Part shown: one piece after another, positions 7,550 to 13,199 of the stretch
How the letters are laid out: every line of letters begins with the position of its first letter
Numbering within the stretch: position 1 is the first letter of the stretch
Assembly (NCBI GenBank): GCA_021801945.1
Contig: JAKABE010000027.1
Span: 1-18,428 of the forward strand
Direction: 5' to 3'
Source of the DNA: Acidobacteriota bacterium
GTDB lineage: Bacteria; Acidobacteriota; Terriglobia; Terriglobales; Acidobacteriaceae
DNA length: 18,428 nt
Translations under genes and position numbers: made by a program
The notes under the pieces: model-generated
What the model was told of the DNA's origin: nothing
Seen by the model: only the letters and a program-made list of their open reading frames with translations
The model's database searches: none

Positions 7550-7807
7550 CTATGGAGCTGCATAACTTTGCCCTTGAATTTCCGGGTCCGCTGCTGGTCC
7601 CGGCTTGGCTGCTCCGGTTGCTGAGTCTGACCTGGGTATCCCGGCGGCTGAGCGTGACCTGGGTATCCCGGCCCTTGCGGCTGAGCTGGGTATCCCGGTG
7701 GCTGAGCCTGCGGTCGGCCCCGGGGCAGATAAACCTGGGAGGAAAAGGCAGAGGGCCGCCGCTGCGGCCAGTGCAGCTTTACCGCTAAAATAACGTCTCT
7801 CTTTCAT
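7550..7807 (-). CDS. Small secreted protein with nonapeptide GIP repeats, unknown function
   Basis: An 85-residue protein not recognised from any family. It starts with a clear signal peptide (basic KERRYFSGK, then a hydrophobic alanine/leucine core to about residue 27). The mature part is rich in Ala, Gly, Ser and Pro and contains 9-residue repeats: TGIPSSAAR (37-45), AGIPRSRSA (46-54), AGIPRSDSA (55-63) and a degenerate TGAAKPGPA (64-72), before a tail DPEIQGQSYAAP. ATG 7807 is firmly supported by AAGGAGG 9 bases upstream and by a -35/-10 pair further up; the frame is open to 7876 but without support. It contains no cysteine after the signal core, so neither lipobox nor disulphides are expected. 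The mature part looks disordered. The neighbours do not suggest a role. The call as a real gene rests on promoter, ribosome binding site and signal peptide together. Confidence 0.65.
   Translation of the reverse strand: MKERRYFSGKAALAAAAALCLFLPGLSAPGPTAGSATGIPSSAARAGIPRSRSAAGIPRSDSATGAAKPGPAADPEIQGQSYAAP
7592..7699 (-). repeat. 27-bp in-gene tandem repeat
   Basis: The 13-mer CTGGGTATCCCGG (as read on +) occurs exactly at 7632-7644, 7659-7671 and 7686-7698, a strict 27-base period. Each unit encodes one nonapeptide of the small secreted protein on the minus strand; a fourth unit toward 7592 has diverged. A period divisible by three means copy-number change would keep the frame. Confidence 0.85.
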
Positions 7808-7825
7808 TGGATCTTTCCTCCTTTT

Positions 7826-7876
7826 CTCGAATTTAGGTGCGTTTTTCGAGTCTACCGCCTCACCGAAGAACGTCAA
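7826..7876 (-). promoter_or_regulatory. Promoter and leader of the small secreted protein gene
   Basis: Read on the minus strand, TTGACG (7871-7876) and TAGACT (7849-7854) are separated by 16 bases, a good sigma-70-type pair and the best promoter in the window. The leader carries AAGGAGG near 7817-7823 before ATG 7807. An inverted repeat CTCGAA/TTCGAG (7826-7831/7845-7850) overlaps the -10 and start site and could be an operator or a leader hairpin. Confidence 0.6.
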
Positions 7877-7880
7877 TCGA

Positions 7881-7918
7881 GGCGATTGCGGACTTGTCCA
7901 TCAGGGCGATTGCGGACT
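7881..7918. repeat. 14-bp direct repeat upstream of the secreted-protein promoter
   Basis: GGCGATTGCGGACT occurs at 7881-7894 and again at 7905-7918, a 24-base period, starting 5 bases upstream of the -35 hexamer. The placement suggests activator sites, but a chance duplication is possible. Confidence 0.6.
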
Positions 7919-7978
7919 CTACTGCTGAGCCAGCCAAGGCTCATCCTGGTGACGGACTGCCGTGGGCGCGTTCATTCT

Positions 7979-9067
7979 TCAGGCGCGGGGCTGGAAGAAA
8001 TCGCGGAGCCCGGCGCGCTGAGCGTGCGCGACCATCGAATCCTGAATGGCGAGGGCCAGCTCGAGAGCGGCGCATCCCTGGCGCGCGGTAACGCGCGGCG
8101 CACGACGGGTGCGCACCGACTCCAGGAAAGACTCGATCTCAAGGCGCAATGGCTCGCCCGGCGCAACGGGCGGCTTATCAAAGAAGAGTCCTGGAGCAGG
8201 TCCGGCCGCACCAGAGGCAAGCTGAGCGAGGAGCGCATGGTCCGCGCTGCCCGCGGCGATAGCCGCGGCCAGCTCAGGCGAAAGGCCGCCAGCGGCGGCG
8301 TCCATACGGATGACCAGCAGGTCGCGGCGCGCGTAGTCGATGGAGACGTACTGGCGTGGCTCGAAGAAACGGAGCTTGCGCACGCGCTCAGTGGAGACGC
8401 GCGAGGCGGTGAAGTTGGCCACGCAGCCGGAGTCGAACTCGACGCGCACGTTGGCGATGTCCACCTTGGGCGAGACGATGGGCAGGCCGACAGCGCGGAT
8501 CTCGCGGACCGGCGAGGCGGCAAAGGCAAGCACGATGTCGAGATCGTGGATCATGAGGTCGAGGACCACGTCTACGTCAAGGGAGCGGGGGGTGAAGACG
8601 CTGAGGCGATGAGCCTCAAAAAACATGGGGCGGCGCAGGTGCGGCTCGATGGCGAGCACGGCGGGATTGAAGCGTTCCAGATGGCCGGGCTGAAGGACGC
8701 GGCCGTTCTTCTCTGCCTGGTCAGCCAGGGCTTTCGCATCGGCCAGAGTGGCGGCCAGGGGCTTTTCGACGAGCAGATCGAGGCCGGCGGCGAGCAGCGC
8801 CGAGGCCACGGCGTGATGGTGCACGGTAGGCACGGCAACACTGGCGGCATCAAGCCGCAGGCCAGCGGCGAGCATATCCGTGACGGACGGAAAGACGGGA
8901 ATGGCGTACTTGGCCGCGGCTTCAGCAGCGCGGGCCGAATCCGGCTCAACGGCGGCGACGAGCGCCACGCCCCGGCCCTCGACGTCCGGCCCCGCCGCCT
9001 CCAGCTCGCGATAGACGCGCAGATGGTTACGGCCAAAGGCGCCGGCCCCGGCCACGGCCACGCGCAC
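7979..9067 (-). CDS. Gfo/Idh/MocA family NAD(P)-dependent oxidoreductase
   Basis: A 362-residue dehydrogenase of the glucose-fructose oxidoreductase/inositol dehydrogenase family. An N-terminal Rossmann domain (1 to ~125) begins RVAVAGAGAFGRNH with GxGxxG at 7-12. EKP at 101-103 is the conserved turn carrying the catalytic Lys102. GHLERFNPA at 128-136 and VVLDLMIHDLDI (D170, H174) supply the substrate-site residues of the C-terminal alpha/beta domain. There is no signal peptide, so it is cytoplasmic. GHLERFNPAV and DLMIHD recall the UDP-sugar 3-dehydrogenases such as GnnA that act in 2,3-diamino lipid A synthesis, but no lpx gene or aminotransferase is in view, so this is only a suggestion. 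The start is GTG 9067 with no Shine-Dalgarno, 14 bases after the upstream 82-residue gene, which implies translational coupling. Confidence 0.9.
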   Translation of the reverse strand: MRVAVAGAGAFGRNHLRVYRELEAAGPDVEGRGVALVAAVEPDSARAAEAAAKYAIPVFPSVTDMLAAGLRLDAASVAVPTVHHHAVASALLAAGLDLLVEKPLAATLADAKALADQAEKNGRVLQPGHLERFNPAVLAIEPHLRRPMFFEAHRLSVFTPRSLDVDVVLDLMIHDLDIVLAFAASPVREIRAVGLPIVSPKVDIANVRVEFDSGCVANFTASRVSTERVRKLRFFEPRQYVSIDYARRDLLVIRMDAAAGGLSPELAAAIAAGSADHALLAQLASGAAGPAPGLFFDKPPVAPGEPLRLEIESFLESVRTRRAPRVTARQGCAALELALAIQDSMVAHAQRAGLRDFFQPRA

Positions 9068-9081
9068 AAGGGACGCGCCAG

Positions 9082-9330
9082 CTATTGCGCAGCCCCTTTC
9101 TCGCGGGTGCTCGTCGGCGACGAGCCTTCCACAGCCATGAGGCAGCGGGTGTAGAGATCTAGTAGCTGGTTCACATGCTCGTCAGGCTTGACCGGACTCG
9201 TGCCACTAAAGCCCGTGGAGGGTGCGGCAGGGCGTCCCACGCCGGTGGTGCCGGCCAAAAACTTGAGCAGGTCGAGGGCGATGTCTTCATTACGCCGGGC
9301 GCCGAGACTGGCTGTGTTCAGTGCATCCAT
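9082..9330 (-). CDS. Small protein of unknown function, coupled to the oxidoreductase
   Basis: An 82-residue soluble protein I do not recognise. It has an N-terminal helix (ARRNEDIALDLLKFLAG, residues 11-27), a Gly/Pro/Ser-rich middle (about 28-48) and a second helix (KPDEHVNQLLDLYTRCLMAVEG, about 48-69), ending in a short charged tail. There is no signal peptide or membrane segment. ATG 9330 has GGAG 10 bases upstream, and the stop is 14 bases before the oxidoreductase start, so the two are almost certainly one transcript. A possible -10 (TAGCAT on the minus strand, 9352-9357) would give a very short leader. The role could be a partner or regulator of the dehydrogenase; nothing in the sequence shows this. 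That it is a real gene is supported by spacing, ribosome binding site and amphipathic helices. Confidence 0.72.
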   Translation of the reverse strand: MDALNTASLGARRNEDIALDLLKFLAGTTGVGRPAAPSTGFSGTSPVKPDEHVNQLLDLYTRCLMAVEGSSPTSTREKGAAQ

Positions 9331-9682
9331 TCTGAAAGGTCTCCAAAGGGGATGCTAGCAGAATCCCCGCGCCGGTGAGGACTGCCCTGGGACTGGAATG
9401 CGCGGTCTTAAGCCGGGATCCCAAGCCCAGTCCGGCGCTGCCGGCCACTTGAGATGCGGCGGAAATGGCGAAGCTGTTTCGGAGGGCAGACGCGTTGGCG
9501 CACCGGATCTCCGCGGATGGTGGAGTTCGGCAGGTTGCGATGGGACTGGCCAAGTTTTCGGGCGTGGACGCGATCCACTCGTTCACCGGGCGGCCCCGAG
9601 AATGGAATCATTCTTCAAGGCGCAAGGCGGGACGCGGCGCTGCTTGAGGAATGGCGTTCCACAGTCAAAAAGTGGAAGCCCG
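9331..9682. other. 352-base gap, with a doubtful 60-residue frame on +
   Basis: This gap separates the 82-residue gene (start 9330, -) from the end of the MFS gene (9683, -). On + a frame at 9465-9647 (starts MAKLFRRADALAHRIS) has a fairly high GC third-position bias and protein-like composition, but no Shine-Dalgarno, no promoter and no recognisable family. It may be a gene remnant or chance. A perfect small hairpin CCGGC-GCT-GCCGG lies at 9432-9444. Nothing else is evident. Confidence 0.3.
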
Positions 9683-11020
9683 TCAGGAATCCGCGGAGAC
9701 CGCGACGCTCCGCCGGCCCGCCTGCCAATTCAATGCGAGCATGGCCAGCGCCGACAGCGCGACCAAGGCGCCCACGGCATCCAGTCCGCGCGCATAGGCT
9801 CCCCACCTGCTCTTCATCCAGCCGATGAGAAATGGCCCGGCGAATCCGCCGATGTTGCCGAGGGAGTTGATCCAGCCGATGCCCGCAGCCATGTTGGCGC
9901 CGGAGAGAAACATCCCGGGCATGGCCCAGAGAGTGGGCTTGGAGGCGTTGACGCCGAAGTAGACGATGGTGAGGGCCAGGAGAACGGGCACGATGGCGCC
10001 AGCGGCGCCGGCCCAAAGAAATCCCAGAAAGGCCGCCACGCAAGGAAGGATGACGTGCCAGGTACGCTCCAGCGTGAGGTCGGAATGGCGCGCCCAGAGG
10101 ATCATGCCCACAATGGCGACGACGCCGGGAATAGCGTTGAGCCAGCCGACCGTGAAGGACGAGTGGGCGAATTGCCTGAGGATAAGCGGCGACCAAAGCC
10201 CGATGGCGTAGAGCCCTGCCGAAGTGCCTGTGTAGACCAGCGAGAGCACGAGCACGCGCGGATCGCGCAGCGAGGCCCAGGCAGCGCCTCCACCCCACGC
10301 ACCGTGCGAGATCCCCGGTTCGGAGGGCTTGGCGGACTGGGGGTCTTCAGCCTGCTCGGCGCGAAGGGCAGCCGTGAGCCAGGCGCACTCCTCGGGATGC
10401 AGCCAGGATGCCTGTTCGGGACGGTCGGCAAGCAGCTTGAGAACCAGGAGGCCCAGCAGTACCGCGGGCAGGCCTTCAAGGATGAACAGCCACTGCCAGT
10501 TGGCAAGGCCCGCAAAGACGGGCAGTTCCATGATGGCGCCGGAGATGGGCGAGCCGGCCGCGGTGGACAAGGGCGCTGCGGCCATGAAGGCGGAGACGGC
10601 CCAAGCCCTGTAGCGGGCCGGAAACCAAAGCGTGAGGTAAAGAACGATGCCGGGAAAGAAACCGCCCTCAGCCGCGCCCAGCAGAAAGCGCAACACGCAA
10701 AAGCTGACCGGGCCGACGGCAAAGGCGCAGGCTGCGGCAACGATTCCCCAGAGGACCATGACCCAGGCGATCCAACGGCGCGCGCCGACGCGGTAGAGAG
10801 CAAGGTTGGAGGGAACCTGAAAGAGCAGATAGCCGGCAAAGAAGATGCCGCCGCCGAAGCCGAAGACCGCGGGCGTGAGGCCGATGGCCTTGTTCATGGT
10901 GAAGGCGGCAAAGCCGGCGTTAACGCGGTCAAGAAAGCTGACGAAGTAGAGCAGCATCACGAAGGGAAGGATGCGCCGATTGAGCTTGCGGATAATGCGG
11001 GCTTCAAGGTCCGGAGACAT
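9683..11020 (-). CDS. MFS carrier of the anion:cation symporter (ACS) family, probable tartrate/malate importer
   Basis: A 445-residue inner-membrane protein with about 12 hydrophobic segments in two halves separated by a charged cytoplasmic loop. Family marks: LYFVSFLDRVNAGFA at the first segment (D31-R32 typical of ACS members), FFAGYLLFQVPSNL in the second, RFLLGAAEGGFFPG in the fourth, and the mid-protein stretch LADRPEQASWLHPEECAWL, which is characteristic of TtuB/4-hydroxyphenylacetate-type carriers. No signal peptide is needed. ATG 11020 is 11 bases after the stop of the tartrate/D-malate dehydrogenase gene and has no Shine-Dalgarno of its own, so translation is probably coupled. The gene pair mirrors ttuB-ttuC of tartrate utilisers. 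The substrate is therefore inferred as tartrate or D-malate; other organic acids remain possible. Confidence 0.9.
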   Translation of the reverse strand: MSPDLEARIIRKLNRRILPFVMLLYFVSFLDRVNAGFAAFTMNKAIGLTPAVFGFGGGIFFAGYLLFQVPSNLALYRVGARRWIAWVMVLWGIVAAACAFAVGPVSFCVLRFLLGAAEGGFFPGIVLYLTLWFPARYRAWAVSAFMAAAPLSTAAGSPISGAIMELPVFAGLANWQWLFILEGLPAVLLGLLVLKLLADRPEQASWLHPEECAWLTAALRAEQAEDPQSAKPSEPGISHGAWGGGAAWASLRDPRVLVLSLVYTGTSAGLYAIGLWSPLILRQFAHSSFTVGWLNAIPGVVAIVGMILWARHSDLTLERTWHVILPCVAAFLGFLWAGAAGAIVPVLLALTIVYFGVNASKPTLWAMPGMFLSGANMAAGIGWINSLGNIGGFAGPFLIGWMKSRWGAYARGLDAVGALVALSALAMLALNWQAGRRSVAVSADS

Positions 11021-11031
11021 GGGCGGCAGGC

Positions 11032-12126
11032 TCAGGCGGTGGCTGAAACGCTGTTGGCCGTGGCCGCAACGCGGGCGCAGACAGCTTCAGTCACTTGCGC
11101 GGTGGCCGCCGAGCCGCCGAGGTCGCGCGTGTGCAGCGCGGGATTGGCCGTGACGTGTTCGATGGCTCGCATCAACCGGTGCGCGGCCCCGGCTTCGCCC
11201 AGGTGATCGAGCATCATCGCAGCCGACCAGAAGGTACCCAGCGGATTGGCGACGCCCTTGCCCATAATGTCGAAGGCTGACCCGTGGATGGGCTCGAACA
11301 TGGAGGGGTTGACGCGCTCGGGATTGATGTTGGCCGTGGGACCGATGCCCAGGCTGCCGGCCAGCGCCGCGGCCAGATCGCTGAGAATGTCGGCGTGGAG
11401 ATTCGTGGCCACGATGGTGTCGAGCGAGGCGGGGCGGTTGATCATGCGCGCCGTCATGGCGTCCACCAGCTCCTTGTCCCAGCGCACATCGGGGAATTCT
11501 TGAGCCACCTCCGCCGCAACCTCATCCCACATGACCATGGCGTGGCGCTGGGCGTTGCTCTTGGTGACCACCGTGAGCTGCTTGCGGGGCCTGGATTGCG
11601 CGAGGCGAAAGGCGTAGCGCTGGATGCGCTGGACACCGGCGCGCGTCATGAGGGACAGATCGGTAGCCACTTCGATGGGAAGGCCCTGGTGGACGCGGCC
11701 GCCGGCGCCGGAGTACTCGCCCTCCGTGTTTTCGCGCACGATTACCCAATCGAGGTCCAGCGGGCCACAGCGCTTCAGCGGCGCATCGATGCCGGGCAGG
11801 ATGCGCGCGGGACGGACGTTGGCATACTGATCCAGGCCCTGGCAGATCTTGAGGCGCAGGCCCCATAGGGTGATGTGGTCGGGAATGTGCGGGTCGCCGG
11901 CGGAGCCGAAGAGGATGGCGTCCGTGGCACGCAGAGTTTCCAGGCCGTCAGGCGGCATCATCGCGCCGTACGCACGGTAATAGTCCCCGCCCCAGTCAAA
12001 GGTTTCGAAGTCAAACTCGAAATCGGTCTGTGGGCCGGCCAGGGCTTCGAGAACCTGGCGGCCGGCAGGAATGACTTCCTTGCCGATGCCATCACCGGGC
12101 ACCAGGGCAATACGATAGGTCTTCAT
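11032..12126 (-). CDS. ttuC: Tartrate dehydrogenase/decarboxylase or D-malate dehydrogenase
   Basis: A 364-residue member of the isopropylmalate/isocitrate dehydrogenase superfamily that oxidises tartrate (to oxaloglycolate, with possible decarboxylation) or D-malate with NAD and a divalent metal. Distinguishing stretches are DWGGDYYRAYGAMMP at 44-58, GSAGDPHIPDHITLWGLRLKICQGLDQYANVRP at 74-106 (first twenty residues and following), and RENTEGEYSG at 131-140. Catalytic Lys is K189 in VVTKSN. Metal-binding aspartates are D222, D246 and D250 in NLHADILSDL. FEPIHGSAFDI is the NAD-side loop. These point to TtuC/DmlA rather than LeuB. ATG 12126 has GGTGAGG about 8 bases upstream, and TAGAAT on the minus strand at 12152-12157 is a possible -10. 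It heads a two-gene operon with the ACS carrier. DmlA versus TtuC cannot be separated by eye. Confidence 0.92.
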   Translation of the reverse strand: MKTYRIALVPGDGIGKEVIPAGRQVLEALAGPQTDFEFDFETFDWGGDYYRAYGAMMPPDGLETLRATDAILFGSAGDPHIPDHITLWGLRLKICQGLDQYANVRPARILPGIDAPLKRCGPLDLDWVIVRENTEGEYSGAGGRVHQGLPIEVATDLSLMTRAGVQRIQRYAFRLAQSRPRKQLTVVTKSNAQRHAMVMWDEVAAEVAQEFPDVRWDKELVDAMTARMINRPASLDTIVATNLHADILSDLAAALAGSLGIGPTANINPERVNPSMFEPIHGSAFDIMGKGVANPLGTFWSAAMMLDHLGEAGAAHRLMRAIEHVTANPALHTRDLGGSAATAQVTEAVCARVAATANSVSATA

Positions 12127-12440
12127 GACGTGGACCTCACCGAACAGGGCTATTCTACCCGCTTGAGGCAGAGGATCTGCTGGAGGCAGGCTGACCGCAC
12201 CCGGCTCCTGGCGGTGTCGATCAACACACGCGTGAGGTGCCGAAGGATAAGCCCCCCGATCAGGCGCGCGAGTGGCTTCTACTCGTTTGGCCGCCGAGAA
12301 GCTTTGCCTTCATGAAGGTGGCGTCAGCGCGAAGCCTCAACTTCATAGCGGCGTGAGACGCGGCAGGCGCCCCTTTCATGGAACAGGCAGCGGACGGCTC
12401 CGTCACGCCGCTTGCATGGCCGCAAATTGATTCGACACCG
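12127..12440. promoter_or_regulatory. Regulatory gap upstream of the tartrate operon, with palindromes
   Basis: This 314-base gap contains no credible gene. It holds a weak -10 for the dehydrogenase (TAGAAT, minus, 12152-12157), a perfect 12-bp palindrome CCTTCATGAAGG at 12307-12318, and a perfect 10-bp inverted repeat AGCGGCGTGA (12347-12356)/TCACGCCGCT (12403-12412) enclosing 46 bases with a smaller GACGG/CCGTC pairing. The long-range stem is just downstream of the cyclic-nucleotide-binding gene (ends 12441, -), so it may be that gene's 3' structure, while the palindrome looks like an operator. Confidence 0.45.
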
Positions 12441-12908
12441 CTATTGCGGCTCTAAGGGAATGCTCATCACCACGGCCTGGAGCTTCTGCATAGTCTCGAT
12501 GTAGCGCTTGAAGTAGAGATCCGAGATGCGCCTTTGAAGGGCGTATCCCATGCGGCAGTCCTTATCCAGCAGACTGCGCAGCATCGCGGCATCGATCTTG
12601 AGGATTTTGGAATCGATCCTGCACCGCGCCGTCAGCATGTACTTGCCGGGCTCCAAGCTCGCGCTGGCGCCAAAAATGGCGTCGTGCCCCAGGGATTCGA
12701 TCAGAATGCCAAAGCCCTTTCTGCCCGGCAACTGAAGGTCCACTTGGCCTCGGAGTACAACGTAAAGGTGCCTCGCCTCTTCTCCCTGGCTGTAGACAAG
12801 GTCGCCCGCCCGGCAATCCAGAATCTCCGAGACATCGTGAATGGAGTTGATTTGCTCCGGGCGGAGATAGCTAAACACATCCTGCCCCAACAATTGAAAC
12901 GTGGCCAT
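12441..12908 (-). CDS. Stand-alone cyclic-nucleotide-binding-fold protein, no DNA-binding domain
   Basis: A 155-residue protein made of one CAP-type effector domain (about 12-130) and a short helical tail (SDLYFKRYIETMQKLQ), without the helix-turn-helix of Crp/Fnr regulators. The beta-roll is recognisable: ILDCRAGDLVYSQGEEARHLYVVLRGQVDLQL. Where the phosphate-binding cassette should read like GE(x)L...R(x)A, this protein has FGASASLEPGKYMLTARC (79-96); the Glu and Arg that hold cAMP/cGMP are not in place, so classic cyclic-nucleotide binding is doubtful. ATG 12908 is firm: AAGGAGG 8 bases upstream. A frame extending to 13058 is unsupported. The gene is divergent from the ADOP permease, 291 bases apart. 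A TATGAT -10 and a dyad (12942-12954) precede it. Possible roles are a sensor or protein-interaction module; no partner is visible. Confidence 0.82.
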   Translation of the reverse strand: MATFQLLGQDVFSYLRPEQINSIHDVSEILDCRAGDLVYSQGEEARHLYVVLRGQVDLQLPGRKGFGILIESLGHDAIFGASASLEPGKYMLTARCRIDSKILKIDAAMLRSLLDKDCRMGYALQRRISDLYFKRYIETMQKLQAVVMSIPLEPQ

Positions 12909-12941
12909 AGCCGCTTCCTCCTTCACTGCTGGGATTTCTAA

Positions 12942-12954
12942 GTATGCATCATAC
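12942..12954 (-). promoter_or_regulatory. Dyad overlapping the probable -10 of the cyclic-nucleotide-binding-fold gene
   Basis: GTATG-CAT-CATAC is a perfect 5-bp-arm dyad. Its minus-strand reading contains TATGAT (12948-12953), a good -10 box placed about 40 bases upstream of the start codon. A repressor on this dyad would block the promoter. No clear -35 is present. Confidence 0.4.
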
Positions 12955-13199
12955 CCCCATTTGAGAGTGCAGGCTTTAACTCTGCCACCGTCCGGAAGGC
13001 GCTGGGCGGCCCATCGGCAACTGGTCCGGGAGGCGGAGGCGCGGATGGGCTGGAACACGAACGGGCGACGCGTTCGGAATCGGAATTGAGGTGGGCGTGA
13101 ACCTTTTGCCGCTCTGCCGCGTAGTACCTTTGCAGCGCCTTAGTGGATGCAAGCGCGGGGTGACTTCACCGGGAAACTGATTTGCTGAGGAGAAGCAGG

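Noticed and set aside
7621..7698. CRISPR-like array from the three spaced 13-mers
   Set aside because: The 27-base period with similar intervening sequence lies in frame inside a coding region; the spacers are not unique and the units are too short.
7414..7788. A 124-codon + frame with repeated LSLTWVSR units
   Set aside because: It is the reverse reading of the 27-bp repeat in the small secreted protein gene. The minus strand has promoter, ribosome binding site and signal peptide; the + frame has none.
9398..11206. A 602-codon open frame on + across the MFS gene
   Set aside because: It is the antisense shadow of a recognisable 12-segment carrier. The product is Gly/Arg/Lys-rich without domains.
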